Positions 33,970 to 43,166 of a stretch of DNA of 58,778 nt are shown piece after piece (position 1 is the first letter of the stretch; each line of letters opens with the position of its first letter). Below the pieces are notes generated by a model. It made no database searches, had not been told where the DNA came from, and worked only from the letters and a program-made list of their open reading frames with translations. The stretch is from Cyclobacteriaceae bacterium (GTDB taxonomy: Bacteria; Bacteroidota; Bacteroidia; Cytophagales; Cyclobacteriaceae). Location: the NCBI GenBank assembly GCA_020436165.1, contig JAGQYI010000055.1, forward strand, positions 1-58,778. The letters run 5' to 3'. Both the position numbers and the translations under genes were made by a program.

Positions 33970-35229
33970 TTGATAAAATTATTCAGAATTATTTTCTTTC
34001 TGTTGGTATCTGTTTCCACTTATGCCAACTATTTGTTGATTCCAATGGATGATACGCAAACCAATCATTTAAAGGCGTATGGTATAACCTATTGGACTTT
34101 GGAGCGCGAAGTTGAAGTGGATTGGTTGCTTAATTACAGGGGTGGTTGTTTTATGATGAAATATTTCACCCAGATTGAAAATGAGCTTATTGTTAGAGGA
34201 GTGTCGTATGAAGTTATTAGTGATGCAGATGCCAACGCTATTCTAAAGGAGATTGCGAGTCCATCTTCGAATATGGATGTAATGAAGCTTAACAAATATC
34301 CTAAGATTGCGGTTTATTCGCCTAAAAGTAAACAGCCATGGGATGATGCAGTAACACTTGTTTTGACCTACGCTGAAATACCTTATGACGTAATTTTTGA
34401 CGATGAAATAATGACGGATGAATTATCTAAGTATGACTGGCTGCATTTACATCATGAGGACTTTACGGGTGAGTATGGTAAATTCTGGAGCAATTATGGC
34501 AACCAGCCCTGGTATTTGCAGCAGCAACAGGAGTTTGAAGAAAATGCCCGCAAGTTTGGTTTTAAAAAGGTTTCACAACTTAAGCTTGCCGTAGTAAAGA
34601 AAATAAAAGATTTTGTGGCAGGTGGTGGTTTTCTTTTTGCGATGTGTTCGGCCACTGATACATATGATATAGCGCTTTCGGCAGATGGAGTGGATATTGT
34701 TGATAGAATGTATGACGGTGACCCCGCTGATCCAAATGCACAAAGCAAACTCAATTTCGATAATACGTTTGCATTCAAGAATTTTATTATCTCCAGAAAC
34801 CCCCGGGAAGTAGAATTTTCAAATATTGATATGCAAGCTGGAGAACGGGGACTTACCCAACAAAATGACTATTTTACATTATTCGAGTTTTCTGCTAAAT
34901 GGGATCCTATCCCAACCATGCTTACTCAAAATCATGTGCATGTTATCAAAGGTTTTATGGGTCAGACCACAGCCTACCGAAAATCTCTGATCAAGTCGGA
35001 CGTGGTAATAATGGGAGAAACAAAATCAACTAACGAGGCAAGGTATATCCATGGGGTCTATGGTAAGGGTTTCTGGACTTTTTACAGTGGCCACGACCCG
35101 GAAGATTACCAGCATTTTGTAGGTGAGGAGCCCACCGATTTGAATCTGCACCCAAATTCACCCGGGTATAGGCTTATTTTGAACAACATCTTGTTTCCTG
35201 CAGCAAAAAAGAAAAAGCAAAAAACCTGA
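33970..35229 (+). CDS. Secreted GATase-like protein (often labelled asparagine synthetase B)
   Basis: 419 residues. The start is TTG, kept because it gives a signal peptide (IIFFLLVSVSTYA); the next ATG is codon 26 and would remove it. Conserved Bacteroidota features are YLLIPMDDTQTNHLKAYG at the mature start and SPKSKQPWDDAVTLVLTYAEIPY. The middle resembles a class I glutamine-amidotransferase/ThuA-type fold, with VAGGGFLFAMCSATD holding a Cys in a nucleophile-elbow-like turn and WTFYSGHDPEDYQ near the end. Databases often name such proteins asparagine synthetase B, but there is no N-terminal Cys, no Ntn domain and no SGGxDS ATP loop, so that name is not supported. True activity unknown. Confidence 0.8.
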   Translation: MIKLFRIIFFLLVSVSTYANYLLIPMDDTQTNHLKAYGITYWTLEREVEVDWLLNYRGGCFMMKYFTQIENELIVRGVSYEVISDADANAILKEIASPSSNMDVMKLNKYPKIAVYSPKSKQPWDDAVTLVLTYAEIPYDVIFDDEIMTDELSKYDWLHLHHEDFTGEYGKFWSNYGNQPWYLQQQQEFEENARKFGFKKVSQLKLAVVKKIKDFVAGGGFLFAMCSATDTYDIALSADGVDIVDRMYDGDPADPNAQSKLNFDNTFAFKNFIISRNPREVEFSNIDMQAGERGLTQQNDYFTLFEFSAKWDPIPTMLTQNHVHVIKGFMGQTTAYRKSLIKSDVVIMGETKSTNEARYIHGVYGKGFWTFYSGHDPEDYQHFVGEEPTDLNLHPNSPGYRLILNNILFPAAKKKKQKT

Positions 35230-35238
35230 TTGCTTTTT
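35212..35238. terminator. Bidirectional terminator between convergent genes
   Basis: Arms AAAAAGCAA (35212-35220) and TTGCTTTTT (35230-35238) with a 9-nt loop containing the TGA stop of the plus-strand gene. The A5/T5 ends serve as U tracts on both strands, so it can end the plus-strand gene and the acyltransferase transcript from the other side. Confidence 0.7.
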
Positions 35239-35256
35239 AAGATTTCTGGCAAAGGA

Positions 35257-36120
35257 TTACCAGGCGCCTTTTACCCTTTTCCAACGCTTATGAGACCAAA
35301 GCCAGTACTTTGGTTCTTCTATTATTAGTTTTTCCAGTGCCTTTACATGCATTTCAGATATTTCACCAGGTTCTGTATCGACAGGGTTATCTGTTAACAA
35401 CTCAAGTCTAAGAGAATAGTATCCTCTTTTTAGACAATGCAGCGAGCCAAAAAAAACCGGCAGATCGTGCATTATGGCATATTTTTCTACCCCAATTGCT
35501 ACGGCAGTTTCCTGGTTTAGAAAAGTTGTCCAATAAGCTTTACGGCTTGAAGAAGGTGCCTGATCAGACCCAAAAAGCATGGCAACAGGTCCATTGCTAT
35601 TTTTAAACGCATGTTTGGCTTCTCCTTTGTTCAGGCACAGAGTTCCAAATTTTTCCCGAAACTCCTTAAATACCTTGTCCAAAAACTTATCAGTTAACGG
35701 TGTATAAATTACCGCAGCTCTATGTTTTAACCGAAGGTTTACCGCAGAAAGCAAGAACTCCCAGCTGTTGTAGTGAGCAACAACAATTATCACATCCTTA
35801 TTTGATTCATAATAGGAGTCGAGTACTTCAGGGTTTTCAACCACTAAATGTGCTCTGGCTTCTTTTTCTGAAAGGCTCATGTTCCAAATGGTCTCAATAG
35901 TTAAATCGGCCAAAAACCTGTAAAAGCCTTTTGCTATTTCTCTTATTTCTTTTTCTGATTTGTGTGGGAAGGAGTTTTGCAAATTTTGAAAAACAACCTT
36001 TTGCCTGTAATGTGTAATATAAAAAAATAGGAAATACAGCACATTGGAAAAGCTATGTAGCACCCACAATGGCATGTATGACAAGGGTTTTAAAATTCCG
36101 TAATAGAGAAATTTCGACAT
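35257..36120 (-). CDS. Lipid A acyltransferase (LpxL/HtrB-like)
   Basis: 287 residues of the lysophospholipid/lipid A acyltransferase family, which adds secondary acyl chains to lipid A at the inner membrane. An N-terminal membrane anchor lies near residues 15-35. The catalytic HX4(D/E) motif is HYNSWE in VIIVVAHYNSWEFLLSAV. FGSDQAPSSSRKAYWTTFLNQE follows as the family's second conserved segment, and WLWSHKRWKR closes the protein. It lies 13 nt downstream of the small lipoprotein gene and may share a transcript with the VPS10 protein. Exact acyl position and chain length are not deducible. Confidence 0.93.
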   Translation of the reverse strand: MSKFLYYGILKPLSYMPLWVLHSFSNVLYFLFFYITHYRQKVVFQNLQNSFPHKSEKEIREIAKGFYRFLADLTIETIWNMSLSEKEARAHLVVENPEVLDSYYESNKDVIIVVAHYNSWEFLLSAVNLRLKHRAAVIYTPLTDKFLDKVFKEFREKFGTLCLNKGEAKHAFKNSNGPVAMLFGSDQAPSSSRKAYWTTFLNQETAVAIGVEKYAIMHDLPVFFGSLHCLKRGYYSLRLELLTDNPVDTEPGEISEMHVKALEKLIIEEPKYWLWSHKRWKRVKGAW

Positions 36121-36133
36121 TTAGTGAGTTTGT

Positions 36134-36640
36134 TTAAAAAATATCTAATTTTTCGAATGCTCCGGACTTAATTATTTTCTTAAACTCTGATGTGCTGGGA
36201 TCAATTATTATAAGCTTTAAATCGCCTGATTCGGAGTAAACTTCATTTACTCTGGTGATTTGTTTAAGAATGCTTACGGTCTTTTCATTGCCTCCATCCA
36301 TTTTATAGGTATCAAAAGTGTTTTTAACGGAACCAGGAACGATCATGATAATGTACCACAAACTATCCTTCTTTTGGTTGAAAAAATAATTTCCTTTCCA
36401 ATATTTTAGAATAGAATTTTCCGGAATCGCCCCGCTTTCATCCAGATCTTCGCCCCAGTCCGAAATTTGCAGCTCTCCCTTTTGCTTTGTAGAATCTTTA
36501 CCTTGCTGAGTGTAAAATGCTATCATTTCTTGGGGTATTTTTTCAAGGGTTTTTCCTTTTTCCGGTTGGGGATTTTTAAATCCCACCTCAACACAACCTT
36601 GAAGGAAGAACAGAATAAAAATGCTAACCGCATACTTCAT
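36134..36640 (-). CDS. Small hypothetical lipoprotein
   Basis: 168 residues with a lipoprotein signal (FFLQGC, Cys16). I do not recognise the family. The mature part is mixed alpha/beta, rich in Lys and Ser, with LWYIIMIVPGSVKNTFDTYKMDG in the middle and no repeated or catalytic-looking motifs. It lies 2 nt downstream of the VPS10-like gene and 13 nt upstream of the acyltransferase gene, so it is almost certainly co-transcribed with both. Envelope location (inner leaflet of the outer membrane or surface) is inferred from the signal only. Confidence 0.8.
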   Translation of the reverse strand: MKYAVSIFILFFLQGCVEVGFKNPQPEKGKTLEKIPQEMIAFYTQQGKDSTKQKGELQISDWGEDLDESGAIPENSILKYWKGNYFFNQKKDSLWYIIMIVPGSVKNTFDTYKMDGGNEKTVSILKQITRVNEVYSESGDLKLIIIDPSTSEFKKIIKSGAFEKLDIF

Positions 36641-36642
36641 TT

Positions 36643-39564
36643 CTAAGGTATTTTTTTCTGAGGTTTTCTTTCAGGACGTTCTCTTGGAGGATCTATTTTA
36701 AAACTTGTAGATGCGGAACTCCCATTTTGAGTGACAGTAAGCACGTAATCTCCCTGAATTAAATAGTGTTTTCCATTATCCTTTTCTTCCAGTTTTTTTC
36801 CAATATCAACTTTCCCTTTTTTTAGTTCTTTGGTGTAAGCTTGAAGGAACTTCTCTTTTAGTTCAAGACTTAGGTCAACATAGTTCAATCCCTTAACGGT
36901 CTCTATAGTTTCTTCTCCAACTAAAGTGCCTTTCTCTGTTTTTAGTTGAATGGTTGCTTTTCCTGCTTCCTTAACAAATAAAGGAACCGACAGTGTGGGC
37001 TCATTATATCCATACCACTTATTCCAACTGCTGGTTTGGCCCCATCGGTCAGAGTATCTCTCGTTTTTGAGACTAAACACAAAAACAGGTTTTGATAAAA
37101 GTGCTTCATCAAGTTCTTGAAGGTGCTCGATGTTTACCTTGAACAATGATCTTCCATGCGTACCAATTATAAGGTCGTGCGCATCCTTTTTAACAACCAG
37201 GTCGTGTACTGCTACTTTAGGAAGCTTCGAATCCATCAGCATAAAGTGTTCTCCTCTATCTAATGAAGCATAGACAGCATGATCAGTTCCTACAAATAGA
37301 AGATTTGCATTAGAGGGATCTTCTTTGATTACATTAACCGGCTCAAAAGGTAGGTCTTTGCCAATTCGCGTCCAGTTTTTCCCGAAATCTTCAGAAACAT
37401 AAACCATCGATTCAAAGTTGTCCCATCGGTATCCGTTCAAAGTTGCATAAATTCTTCCCTCCTTATAATTTGAAGCCTCCACTCTGCTTATCCACTGATT
37501 TTGCGGTAAATCATCAGAAATTACTTCCCAGGAATACCCTCCGTCTTTGCTAATTTGTATTAATCCATCGTCTGTTCCAATATAAATAAGACCAAATCGA
37601 AGAGGGCTTTCGCTGATCGTGGTTATGGTACCATAGGGGACATTGCCCTTTTTACCGCCTTGTGTTAAATCACCAGACAAGGTTTCCCAGTCGTCTCCCT
37701 GCTTCATTGACCGATGAAACTTGTTCGATCCCATGTAAAGGATATCCTGATTATGTGTTGATAATTTAACAGGTGTTTGCCAATTAAAACGCAGTGGGTG
37801 CTCACCTAACGAATGAACAGGTTGTATATACTTACTCTCCCCGGTGGCTTTATTTACTCTGTAGTAGTTTCCGAATTGATAACCGGTTATTACAGTGTTG
37901 TTATCCCGAGTATCTATTTCTACCTGCATGCCATCACCTCCCATAAGAGATTGATAATCATATTTTCCATACTGTTTCCATGCATCGCTATAGGTATAGG
38001 AATTTGGCCCGGACCAAACTCCATTATCTTGTAATCCTCCGTAAACATTATATGTTTTTGCATTGTCTACATTAACAGAGTAAAACTGTCCCACCGCATT
38101 GTTATTAGCGAATACCCAGTTTTCTCCATCATCAAAAGAGTAGTGTATGCCACCATCGCTGCCGTTGATAAGAAGGCCAGGTTGTTTATCGCTTACCCAA
38201 AGCGCGTGATGATCAACATGCACATTTCGGCCATTTATATTTTCCCAGGTCTCACCACCATCATCCGAACGCAGAATGGGAACTCCCATTATATATAATT
38301 TGCTATCGTCAATTGGAGAAACCCGTATATTCCCAAAATAATACCCATAGGAATAGTAGGTATCTTCAACATACCCGGGATGAGTCTTACTCCATGATTT
38401 ACCTCCATCTTCTGAAACATAAACTTCAGCTCCTTTTACGGGAGTATCGAATAACATGCTGTTAGCATCTTCCAAGTAATCTACCAGGTCTTTAGGTTTG
38501 ACTTTACCGGATTTTACACTGGTTTTTATATCAATTGCATTGTATTCTTTAGGGAAGTTATGCCTGTCTAAAAAATTGTTTATTTCCTTATTGTCAAGAT
38601 TTAGAAACTCGTCTATTGTTATGGTTCGAAGTTTATCTTTTGTCACAGTATAATTTGTTTCTTCAGCTTTTCTTCTGTTTTGATTATCCAGTAAAGCAAA
38701 AATTTTGTTAGGATGCTGATACGAGACAGCCAAGCCTATTCGTCCAACTCCTTCATCATGAGGGAATCCAATTGCGCCTGTGGTAACCAGTGCCCAGTTT
38801 TCACCACCGTCTGTAGATTTATAGATTCCCGAAGAAGGGCCGTTTCCTTTGAAATCCCATGCCTTACGACTACGTTCCCACATAGCTGCGTAAAGTATAT
38901 TTGGGTTGGAAGGATCGATTATTAAATCAATTGCACCCGTACTGTCGTTGAGATAAAGTGTTTTTGCCCAGGTTTTTCCACCATCTTTCGTTTTAAAAAT
39001 ACCCCGTTCACTATTATTTGAATACAAATGCCCAACAGCCGCTACCCATGCAACATTCTTATCAGTTGGGTGAAGCACAACTCTGCCAATATGTTGTGTT
39101 TCGTTGAGGCCGACATGTTGCCATGTATTTCCCCCATCTTCACTTTTGTACATTCCATCGCCCGCATATGATGAACGGCTCGAGTTACTTTCTCCACTTC
39201 CAACCCAAATCGTTTTGGATTTCCAATCTACGGCTATGTCTCCAATAGTCATTACAGATTCTTGGTCGAAAATGGGCTCGTATGAATTACCAAAATTATT
39301 GGTATGCCACAGTCCACCTGATGCATAAGCAACGTAAAATTCCTGTGGGTTGTCCGGGTTAACATCAAGATCAACCACTCGACCGCTCATTACAGTGGGA
39401 CCAATATTGGTGAAGTGTAGTCCACCGGCATAGGAATCAGAAGTAAGCTTTTCTCGTTGCCCTACTGCATTAGTTCTTTGCTGAGCAGAGGTGGGTTTCT
39501 GAGCGTAAGCAATCGATGAAACAAGAAATAAAAAAAATAGCTGGGTTATAAAAACTCTCTTCAT
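36643..39564 (-). CDS. VPS10/sortilin-like BNR-repeat propeller protein
   Basis: 973 residues with a Sec signal (SSIAYAQ). At least eight Asp-box/BNR-type repeats (SxDxGxTW form) run through the chain: YKSEDGGNTWQHV, FKTKDGGKTWAKT, YKSTDGGENWALV, YVSEDGGKSWSKT, RSDDGGETWENI, YSFDDGENWVF, ISKDGGYSWEVI and YVSEDFGKNWTRI. This fits a large beta-propeller of the VPS10/sortilin or sialidase-like group. Catalytic sialidase residues (Arg triad, FRIP) are not seen, so an enzymatic role is not supported. After the propeller (about residue 800) comes a beta-sandwich and a Pro/Arg/Lys-rich tail rather than a clear T9SS domain. Probably a surface or periplasmic binding protein. First of three co-transcribed genes. 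Confidence 0.87.
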   Translation of the reverse strand: MKRVFITQLFFLFLVSSIAYAQKPTSAQQRTNAVGQREKLTSDSYAGGLHFTNIGPTVMSGRVVDLDVNPDNPQEFYVAYASGGLWHTNNFGNSYEPIFDQESVMTIGDIAVDWKSKTIWVGSGESNSSRSSYAGDGMYKSEDGGNTWQHVGLNETQHIGRVVLHPTDKNVAWVAAVGHLYSNNSERGIFKTKDGGKTWAKTLYLNDSTGAIDLIIDPSNPNILYAAMWERSRKAWDFKGNGPSSGIYKSTDGGENWALVTTGAIGFPHDEGVGRIGLAVSYQHPNKIFALLDNQNRRKAEETNYTVTKDKLRTITIDEFLNLDNKEINNFLDRHNFPKEYNAIDIKTSVKSGKVKPKDLVDYLEDANSMLFDTPVKGAEVYVSEDGGKSWSKTHPGYVEDTYYSYGYYFGNIRVSPIDDSKLYIMGVPILRSDDGGETWENINGRNVHVDHHALWVSDKQPGLLINGSDGGIHYSFDDGENWVFANNNAVGQFYSVNVDNAKTYNVYGGLQDNGVWSGPNSYTYSDAWKQYGKYDYQSLMGGDGMQVEIDTRDNNTVITGYQFGNYYRVNKATGESKYIQPVHSLGEHPLRFNWQTPVKLSTHNQDILYMGSNKFHRSMKQGDDWETLSGDLTQGGKKGNVPYGTITTISESPLRFGLIYIGTDDGLIQISKDGGYSWEVISDDLPQNQWISRVEASNYKEGRIYATLNGYRWDNFESMVYVSEDFGKNWTRIGKDLPFEPVNVIKEDPSNANLLFVGTDHAVYASLDRGEHFMLMDSKLPKVAVHDLVVKKDAHDLIIGTHGRSLFKVNIEHLQELDEALLSKPVFVFSLKNERYSDRWGQTSSWNKWYGYNEPTLSVPLFVKEAGKATIQLKTEKGTLVGEETIETVKGLNYVDLSLELKEKFLQAYTKELKKGKVDIGKKLEEKDNGKHYLIQGDYVLTVTQNGSSASTSFKIDPPRERPERKPQKKIP

Positions 39565-39589
39565 GGTGTGTTCGTTAGGGTTTAAACAA

Positions 39590-39601
39590 TATTACGTAAT
39601 A
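39590..39601. promoter_or_regulatory. 12-bp palindrome upstream of the VPS10-like gene
   Basis: Perfect palindrome TATTACGTAATA, 25 nt before the ATG at 39564. A 7-of-8 match to the -7 box (TAATATTG on the minus strand, 39588-39595) overlaps it. The short length leaves chance possible. Confidence 0.3.
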
Positions 39602-39637
39602 CTGCTTAAATGCCCTACACCATTTGTATAAGAGGCA

Positions 39638-42600
39638 CTATCTTACAATTGTGATTTTATTTTTTTGGGCTATACCATTGCTCGAAACTTCCACAATGTA
39701 AATACCTTGTGTTAGTAACGCATCTTCCAGAATCAACTGATTTAGTCCCTTTACTCCCTGGTATGATTTAACTATCATTTCCTGCCCTGCTCTGTTCAGA
39801 ACTCTAATGTCAATTGGGCCATCTGTTTCCAGTATAACATCTATTGAAACTCTTCCATTGCTTGGGTTTGGATAAGGATCGGAAACCGTAGCTTCGCTGT
39901 TTAATACTACGCAGTTTTTATCCAATAGTGTATTTTGGCTCTTAGTGTCTACCAGTTCAACACAAATATTCTTAACCATTGTAGAAGACGAAAGCGCATA
40001 AGATGCCAGATAGTTGTTTGTTTTGCCTGCGTATATTGTTTGGGTTAGGGCTTCAACTACTTCAGCACCATAATCGGTTCTAAAAACAAGGCTTATTTCA
40101 TCATCTAAGAGAGTAGTTCCTGTGTTTTCAATTGTAACTATAAAGTTTGTTTTGCTAACATCTTTCATTGGAGTAATGGCCATAATGGAAGCGCTGGTTT
40201 CAGGAGCTACAACTTCTATAGTTTTAGAAATTTCATCAAAACAATTTGGTTCTGATAGTGTTTTTAAGGTAACGGTATAAGTGCCAGTTTGAGTATAGGT
40301 AAACTCCGGTTCAATTACGCTACTTTTTGAATCATCCGCATCTCCAAAAGACCATTCAAAAAGATTACCTCCGGTTGAATTATTTGTGAACTGAATGGTT
40401 AAAGGCGCTGCTCCATAACTTGTATTCGTAGAAAAATCGGCTTTAGGTGATCCTAAAATAGTAATATCCTTAGTAAGTGACTTTTCGCAGCCGGAGTTTG
40501 TAACAACGGATAAAGTAACAGGGTAAGACCCAATGGACAATTGTGTTTCTGAAATGGAATCGACTCCAATTAGCTGACCGTCTACACGCCATTCCCTTGA
40601 TACAATCCCATCATCGGTTTGATCCGTGAGATCATAAAAAGTTGCACTACTGCTTCCACACCCTTCTTTGTAACTAAACTGAAGAGTAGGGGATTGTTTT
40701 ACTATGATTTCTTTGGATAAAGTTTGTGAGCAGTTGTTGGCAAGCGTAACGCTTAATTGAATAGGGTAGGTTCCCGAAGCAGTAAATGAATGCGTTGGGT
40801 TTTCGTCTGTTTTAAGTTGACCATCCATTATCCACGCCCAGCTATCAACCGTATTGCCAAACGTATTTGTATTATCCGCAAAGGAAGTGGTCTCTCCTTC
40901 GCAGGATTTATCCCAGGAAAAATCTACTTCAGGGCCCTGGATAACAGAAAGAGTAGTTTTAGCGGAATCTACGCAACCAAATTCGGAGTAAGCCTTTAGC
41001 TGTACCGTAAAATCTCCTGTTTGATTGTATACATATTGAGGGTTTTCATCAGATGAAGTATTGCCATCTCCAAAGTTCCATTCCCAGGCAACAAGGTTTG
41101 CATTTTGCACCGATGACTGGTCCGTAAACTTGATAGGGCTTGTAGAACATGCAAGATCGTTGGTAAAGCTAACGGTAGGAATGTTGTGGTTGTACACCGT
41201 TTGCGTTAGTTCTGTTGAACAACCAATAGTGTTGGTTACGATCAAGGTAACATCATACTGGCCAGGGTCTGCGTAGGTATGTGTAGGATTTTGATCCGTT
41301 GAATTTTCTCCATCTCCAAAGTCCCAATCCCATGAAACAAAGTTGTTACCTGTTGAAAGGTCACTAAAAGTAGTGGTTTGTGTGTTGCAAACATTGTCGA
41401 AGCTGAAGTCAACAGTTGGAGCTTCCTCAATAAAAATCACCTTTTGGATCACGTTGGCGCAACCAGGTATGGATGATTTTAGCTCAATGGTTTTGGAGCC
41501 CGATGTGGTGAAAATAAAGGCAGCGTCTTTGTCTGTTGAAATTCCTTCTCCGTTAAAATCCCAGGTCCAGTTTACAGCTGGCCCTGTTTCTCCGGTACTT
41601 GTGTTGGTAAAAGGAATGGAATTATTCATACAAAAACTCCCTGCCGGATATGTGAAATCAGGAATAGGTTCTTCGTATACCTGCACGGTATCAACCAGTA
41701 AATTGTTGCAGCCATTGGCATCTGTAACATTTAGCCTAACCTGGTAAGTTCCTGCAGATGCATAGGTATAGGTATCATTTTGCAAAGCTGATGTACCTGC
41801 ACCATCTCCAAAATCCCAACTCCAGCCAGTAATGTTACCGGAAACCTGTTGTCCATCAAAACTAATTGGGCTGGAGAGGCAGTTGCCTGTTATTTGGGAG
41901 GTTATTTGGGGAGCTTCGGAGGCAGATACCGTCATTGTATGAGTGATAAAATCACATTCCCCTGAGTTATTACATGAAAGCAAGTCAATTTCATATGTCC
42001 CGGATTGTTCATAAGCTATTATTGGTTGCTCTTCAGTTGAATATTGTATTGATGCAGAGCAATCATAGTAGTGAAATAGCTCAACATATTTTGTTAGGTT
42101 TACTCCAAAAGTGTAATTCTTCCCTTCATATTTCAGAACATCCAGTGCGATCAGATTGGGAAGCGCTAAGCTATAAGTAATTTCAGTGGGAGCCTGGGCT
42201 GAAGTCAAATCCCCAAAGTTAAAAATTTTGATTGGGTTACGATCGCTGGTCACATAGCCGAAATAATTTGCCCCTTCTCTAAACAATTTTATCTCAATAG
42301 AATAACCTAAACTGGCAATGAGATATGTACCCTCTAGCACTGGAGTATTTAATAGACTGTTTCCAAAATTTAATCTTAAAATATTATTCTTGAGCAAGGA
42401 TACGATGTGGACAATATATTCTCCATTTATTAATTTAATATCTATGCCAGTTGCCAAACTAAGATCAGAAAAAGAAGCAGTTTTATAAATGTCCGTACCA
42501 TTGTCAATGATATTGTCGAATGAATTTCCATAGTTAACAACCCAAATGCTATTTAAAGCGTAACGAGGTAATACCAATCGTAAATTACCAGATTCATTTA

Positions 42601-43162
42601 TCAGTTTTAATTTTCTAACGCTACCAACATAACCAAAATTCCCTAACGTTGTGGTGCTGGGTGAATCGTTATTCAATGATGAGCCAAAGTCCAAGCGGGT
42701 AATACTTCCACCATTATCACCAAATCCAATAACAGCATACCAAAGATTGTTGAACTTGATAAGTGAAATATCTTCTGGAGCAAAAGTGAACCAGCCATCT
42801 GGCAAGCTAAGCGTGGTAATAGTAGGGGAATTGAGTGGAGATTCTCCATAATCATATCTATAAACTCTTCTTGCGGTCCTGTCAACTACAAAACCATACC
42901 ATAAACCATTATCTTCCAACAATTCGTATCCATAACCGGATGTTATCTCGGGTTGAGTTGTTGAATTTATAACTGGATCATAATAGAAATCTCCAATACA
43001 GAAGTCCCATTCATAAGTATTAGCATTGCTTGAATTATTAGAGGGGATAAACTTTGAGTTCTGACAAGAAGGCGACACAATAGAGAAATCCGCAACCGGT
43101 GGTTGACCAAAGGCATTGAGGTCTATTAAAATAATTAATAAAAAAAGGTAAACAATTTTCAT
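39638..43162 (-). CDS. Large T9SS-exported propeller/PKD-repeat surface protein
   Basis: 1174 residues. After a Sec signal (LNAFGQ), a PKD-like half (ADFSIVSPSCQN...YEWDF) is broken at about residue 58 by about 310 residues of propeller-like repeats with xLxFGxSLxNxP motifs (ITRLDFGSSLNND, ILRLNFGNSLLNT). The PKD second half then resumes (YEQSGTYEIDLLSC). Seven further PKD domains follow to about residue 985 (WDFGDG or WNFGDG motifs). A beta-sandwich and a T9SS sorting domain (about 1090-1174, from DPYPNPSNG) complete it. Most PKD units hold one Cys near each end, suggesting a disulfide per repeat. It probably acts as a surface adhesin or stalk. It starts 4 nt after the FkbM gene, at the end of the polysaccharide operon. 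Confidence 0.88.
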   Translation of the reverse strand: MKIVYLFLLIILIDLNAFGQPPVADFSIVSPSCQNSKFIPSNNSSNANTYEWDFCIGDFYYDPVINSTTQPEITSGYGYELLEDNGLWYGFVVDRTARRVYRYDYGESPLNSPTITTLSLPDGWFTFAPEDISLIKFNNLWYAVIGFGDNGGSITRLDFGSSLNNDSPSTTTLGNFGYVGSVRKLKLINESGNLRLVLPRYALNSIWVVNYGNSFDNIIDNGTDIYKTASFSDLSLATGIDIKLINGEYIVHIVSLLKNNILRLNFGNSLLNTPVLEGTYLIASLGYSIEIKLFREGANYFGYVTSDRNPIKIFNFGDLTSAQAPTEITYSLALPNLIALDVLKYEGKNYTFGVNLTKYVELFHYYDCSASIQYSTEEQPIIAYEQSGTYEIDLLSCNNSGECDFITHTMTVSASEAPQITSQITGNCLSSPISFDGQQVSGNITGWSWDFGDGAGTSALQNDTYTYASAGTYQVRLNVTDANGCNNLLVDTVQVYEEPIPDFTYPAGSFCMNNSIPFTNTSTGETGPAVNWTWDFNGEGISTDKDAAFIFTTSGSKTIELKSSIPGCANVIQKVIFIEEAPTVDFSFDNVCNTQTTTFSDLSTGNNFVSWDWDFGDGENSTDQNPTHTYADPGQYDVTLIVTNTIGCSTELTQTVYNHNIPTVSFTNDLACSTSPIKFTDQSSVQNANLVAWEWNFGDGNTSSDENPQYVYNQTGDFTVQLKAYSEFGCVDSAKTTLSVIQGPEVDFSWDKSCEGETTSFADNTNTFGNTVDSWAWIMDGQLKTDENPTHSFTASGTYPIQLSVTLANNCSQTLSKEIIVKQSPTLQFSYKEGCGSSSATFYDLTDQTDDGIVSREWRVDGQLIGVDSISETQLSIGSYPVTLSVVTNSGCEKSLTKDITILGSPKADFSTNTSYGAAPLTIQFTNNSTGGNLFEWSFGDADDSKSSVIEPEFTYTQTGTYTVTLKTLSEPNCFDEISKTIEVVAPETSASIMAITPMKDVSKTNFIVTIENTGTTLLDDEISLVFRTDYGAEVVEALTQTIYAGKTNNYLASYALSSSTMVKNICVELVDTKSQNTLLDKNCVVLNSEATVSDPYPNPSNGRVSIDVILETDGPIDIRVLNRAGQEMIVKSYQGVKGLNQLILEDALLTQGIYIVEVSSNGIAQKNKITIVR

Positions 43163-43166
43163 TTGA

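Noticed and set aside
36643-39564. Sialidase function for the Asp-box protein
   Set aside because: Asp-boxes alone do not imply sialidase activity, and the arginine triad and FRIP-type motif are not visible.
41343-41747. Open frame of 134 codons on the plus strand
   Set aside because: Antisense to the PKD repeats, low-complexity Ser/Val-rich translation, no start context; a shadow frame.
39638-43162. Repeat-rich DNA as CRISPR or satellite
   Set aside because: Repeats are divergent protein-level PKD units; no exact direct repeats with spacers were seen here or elsewhere.
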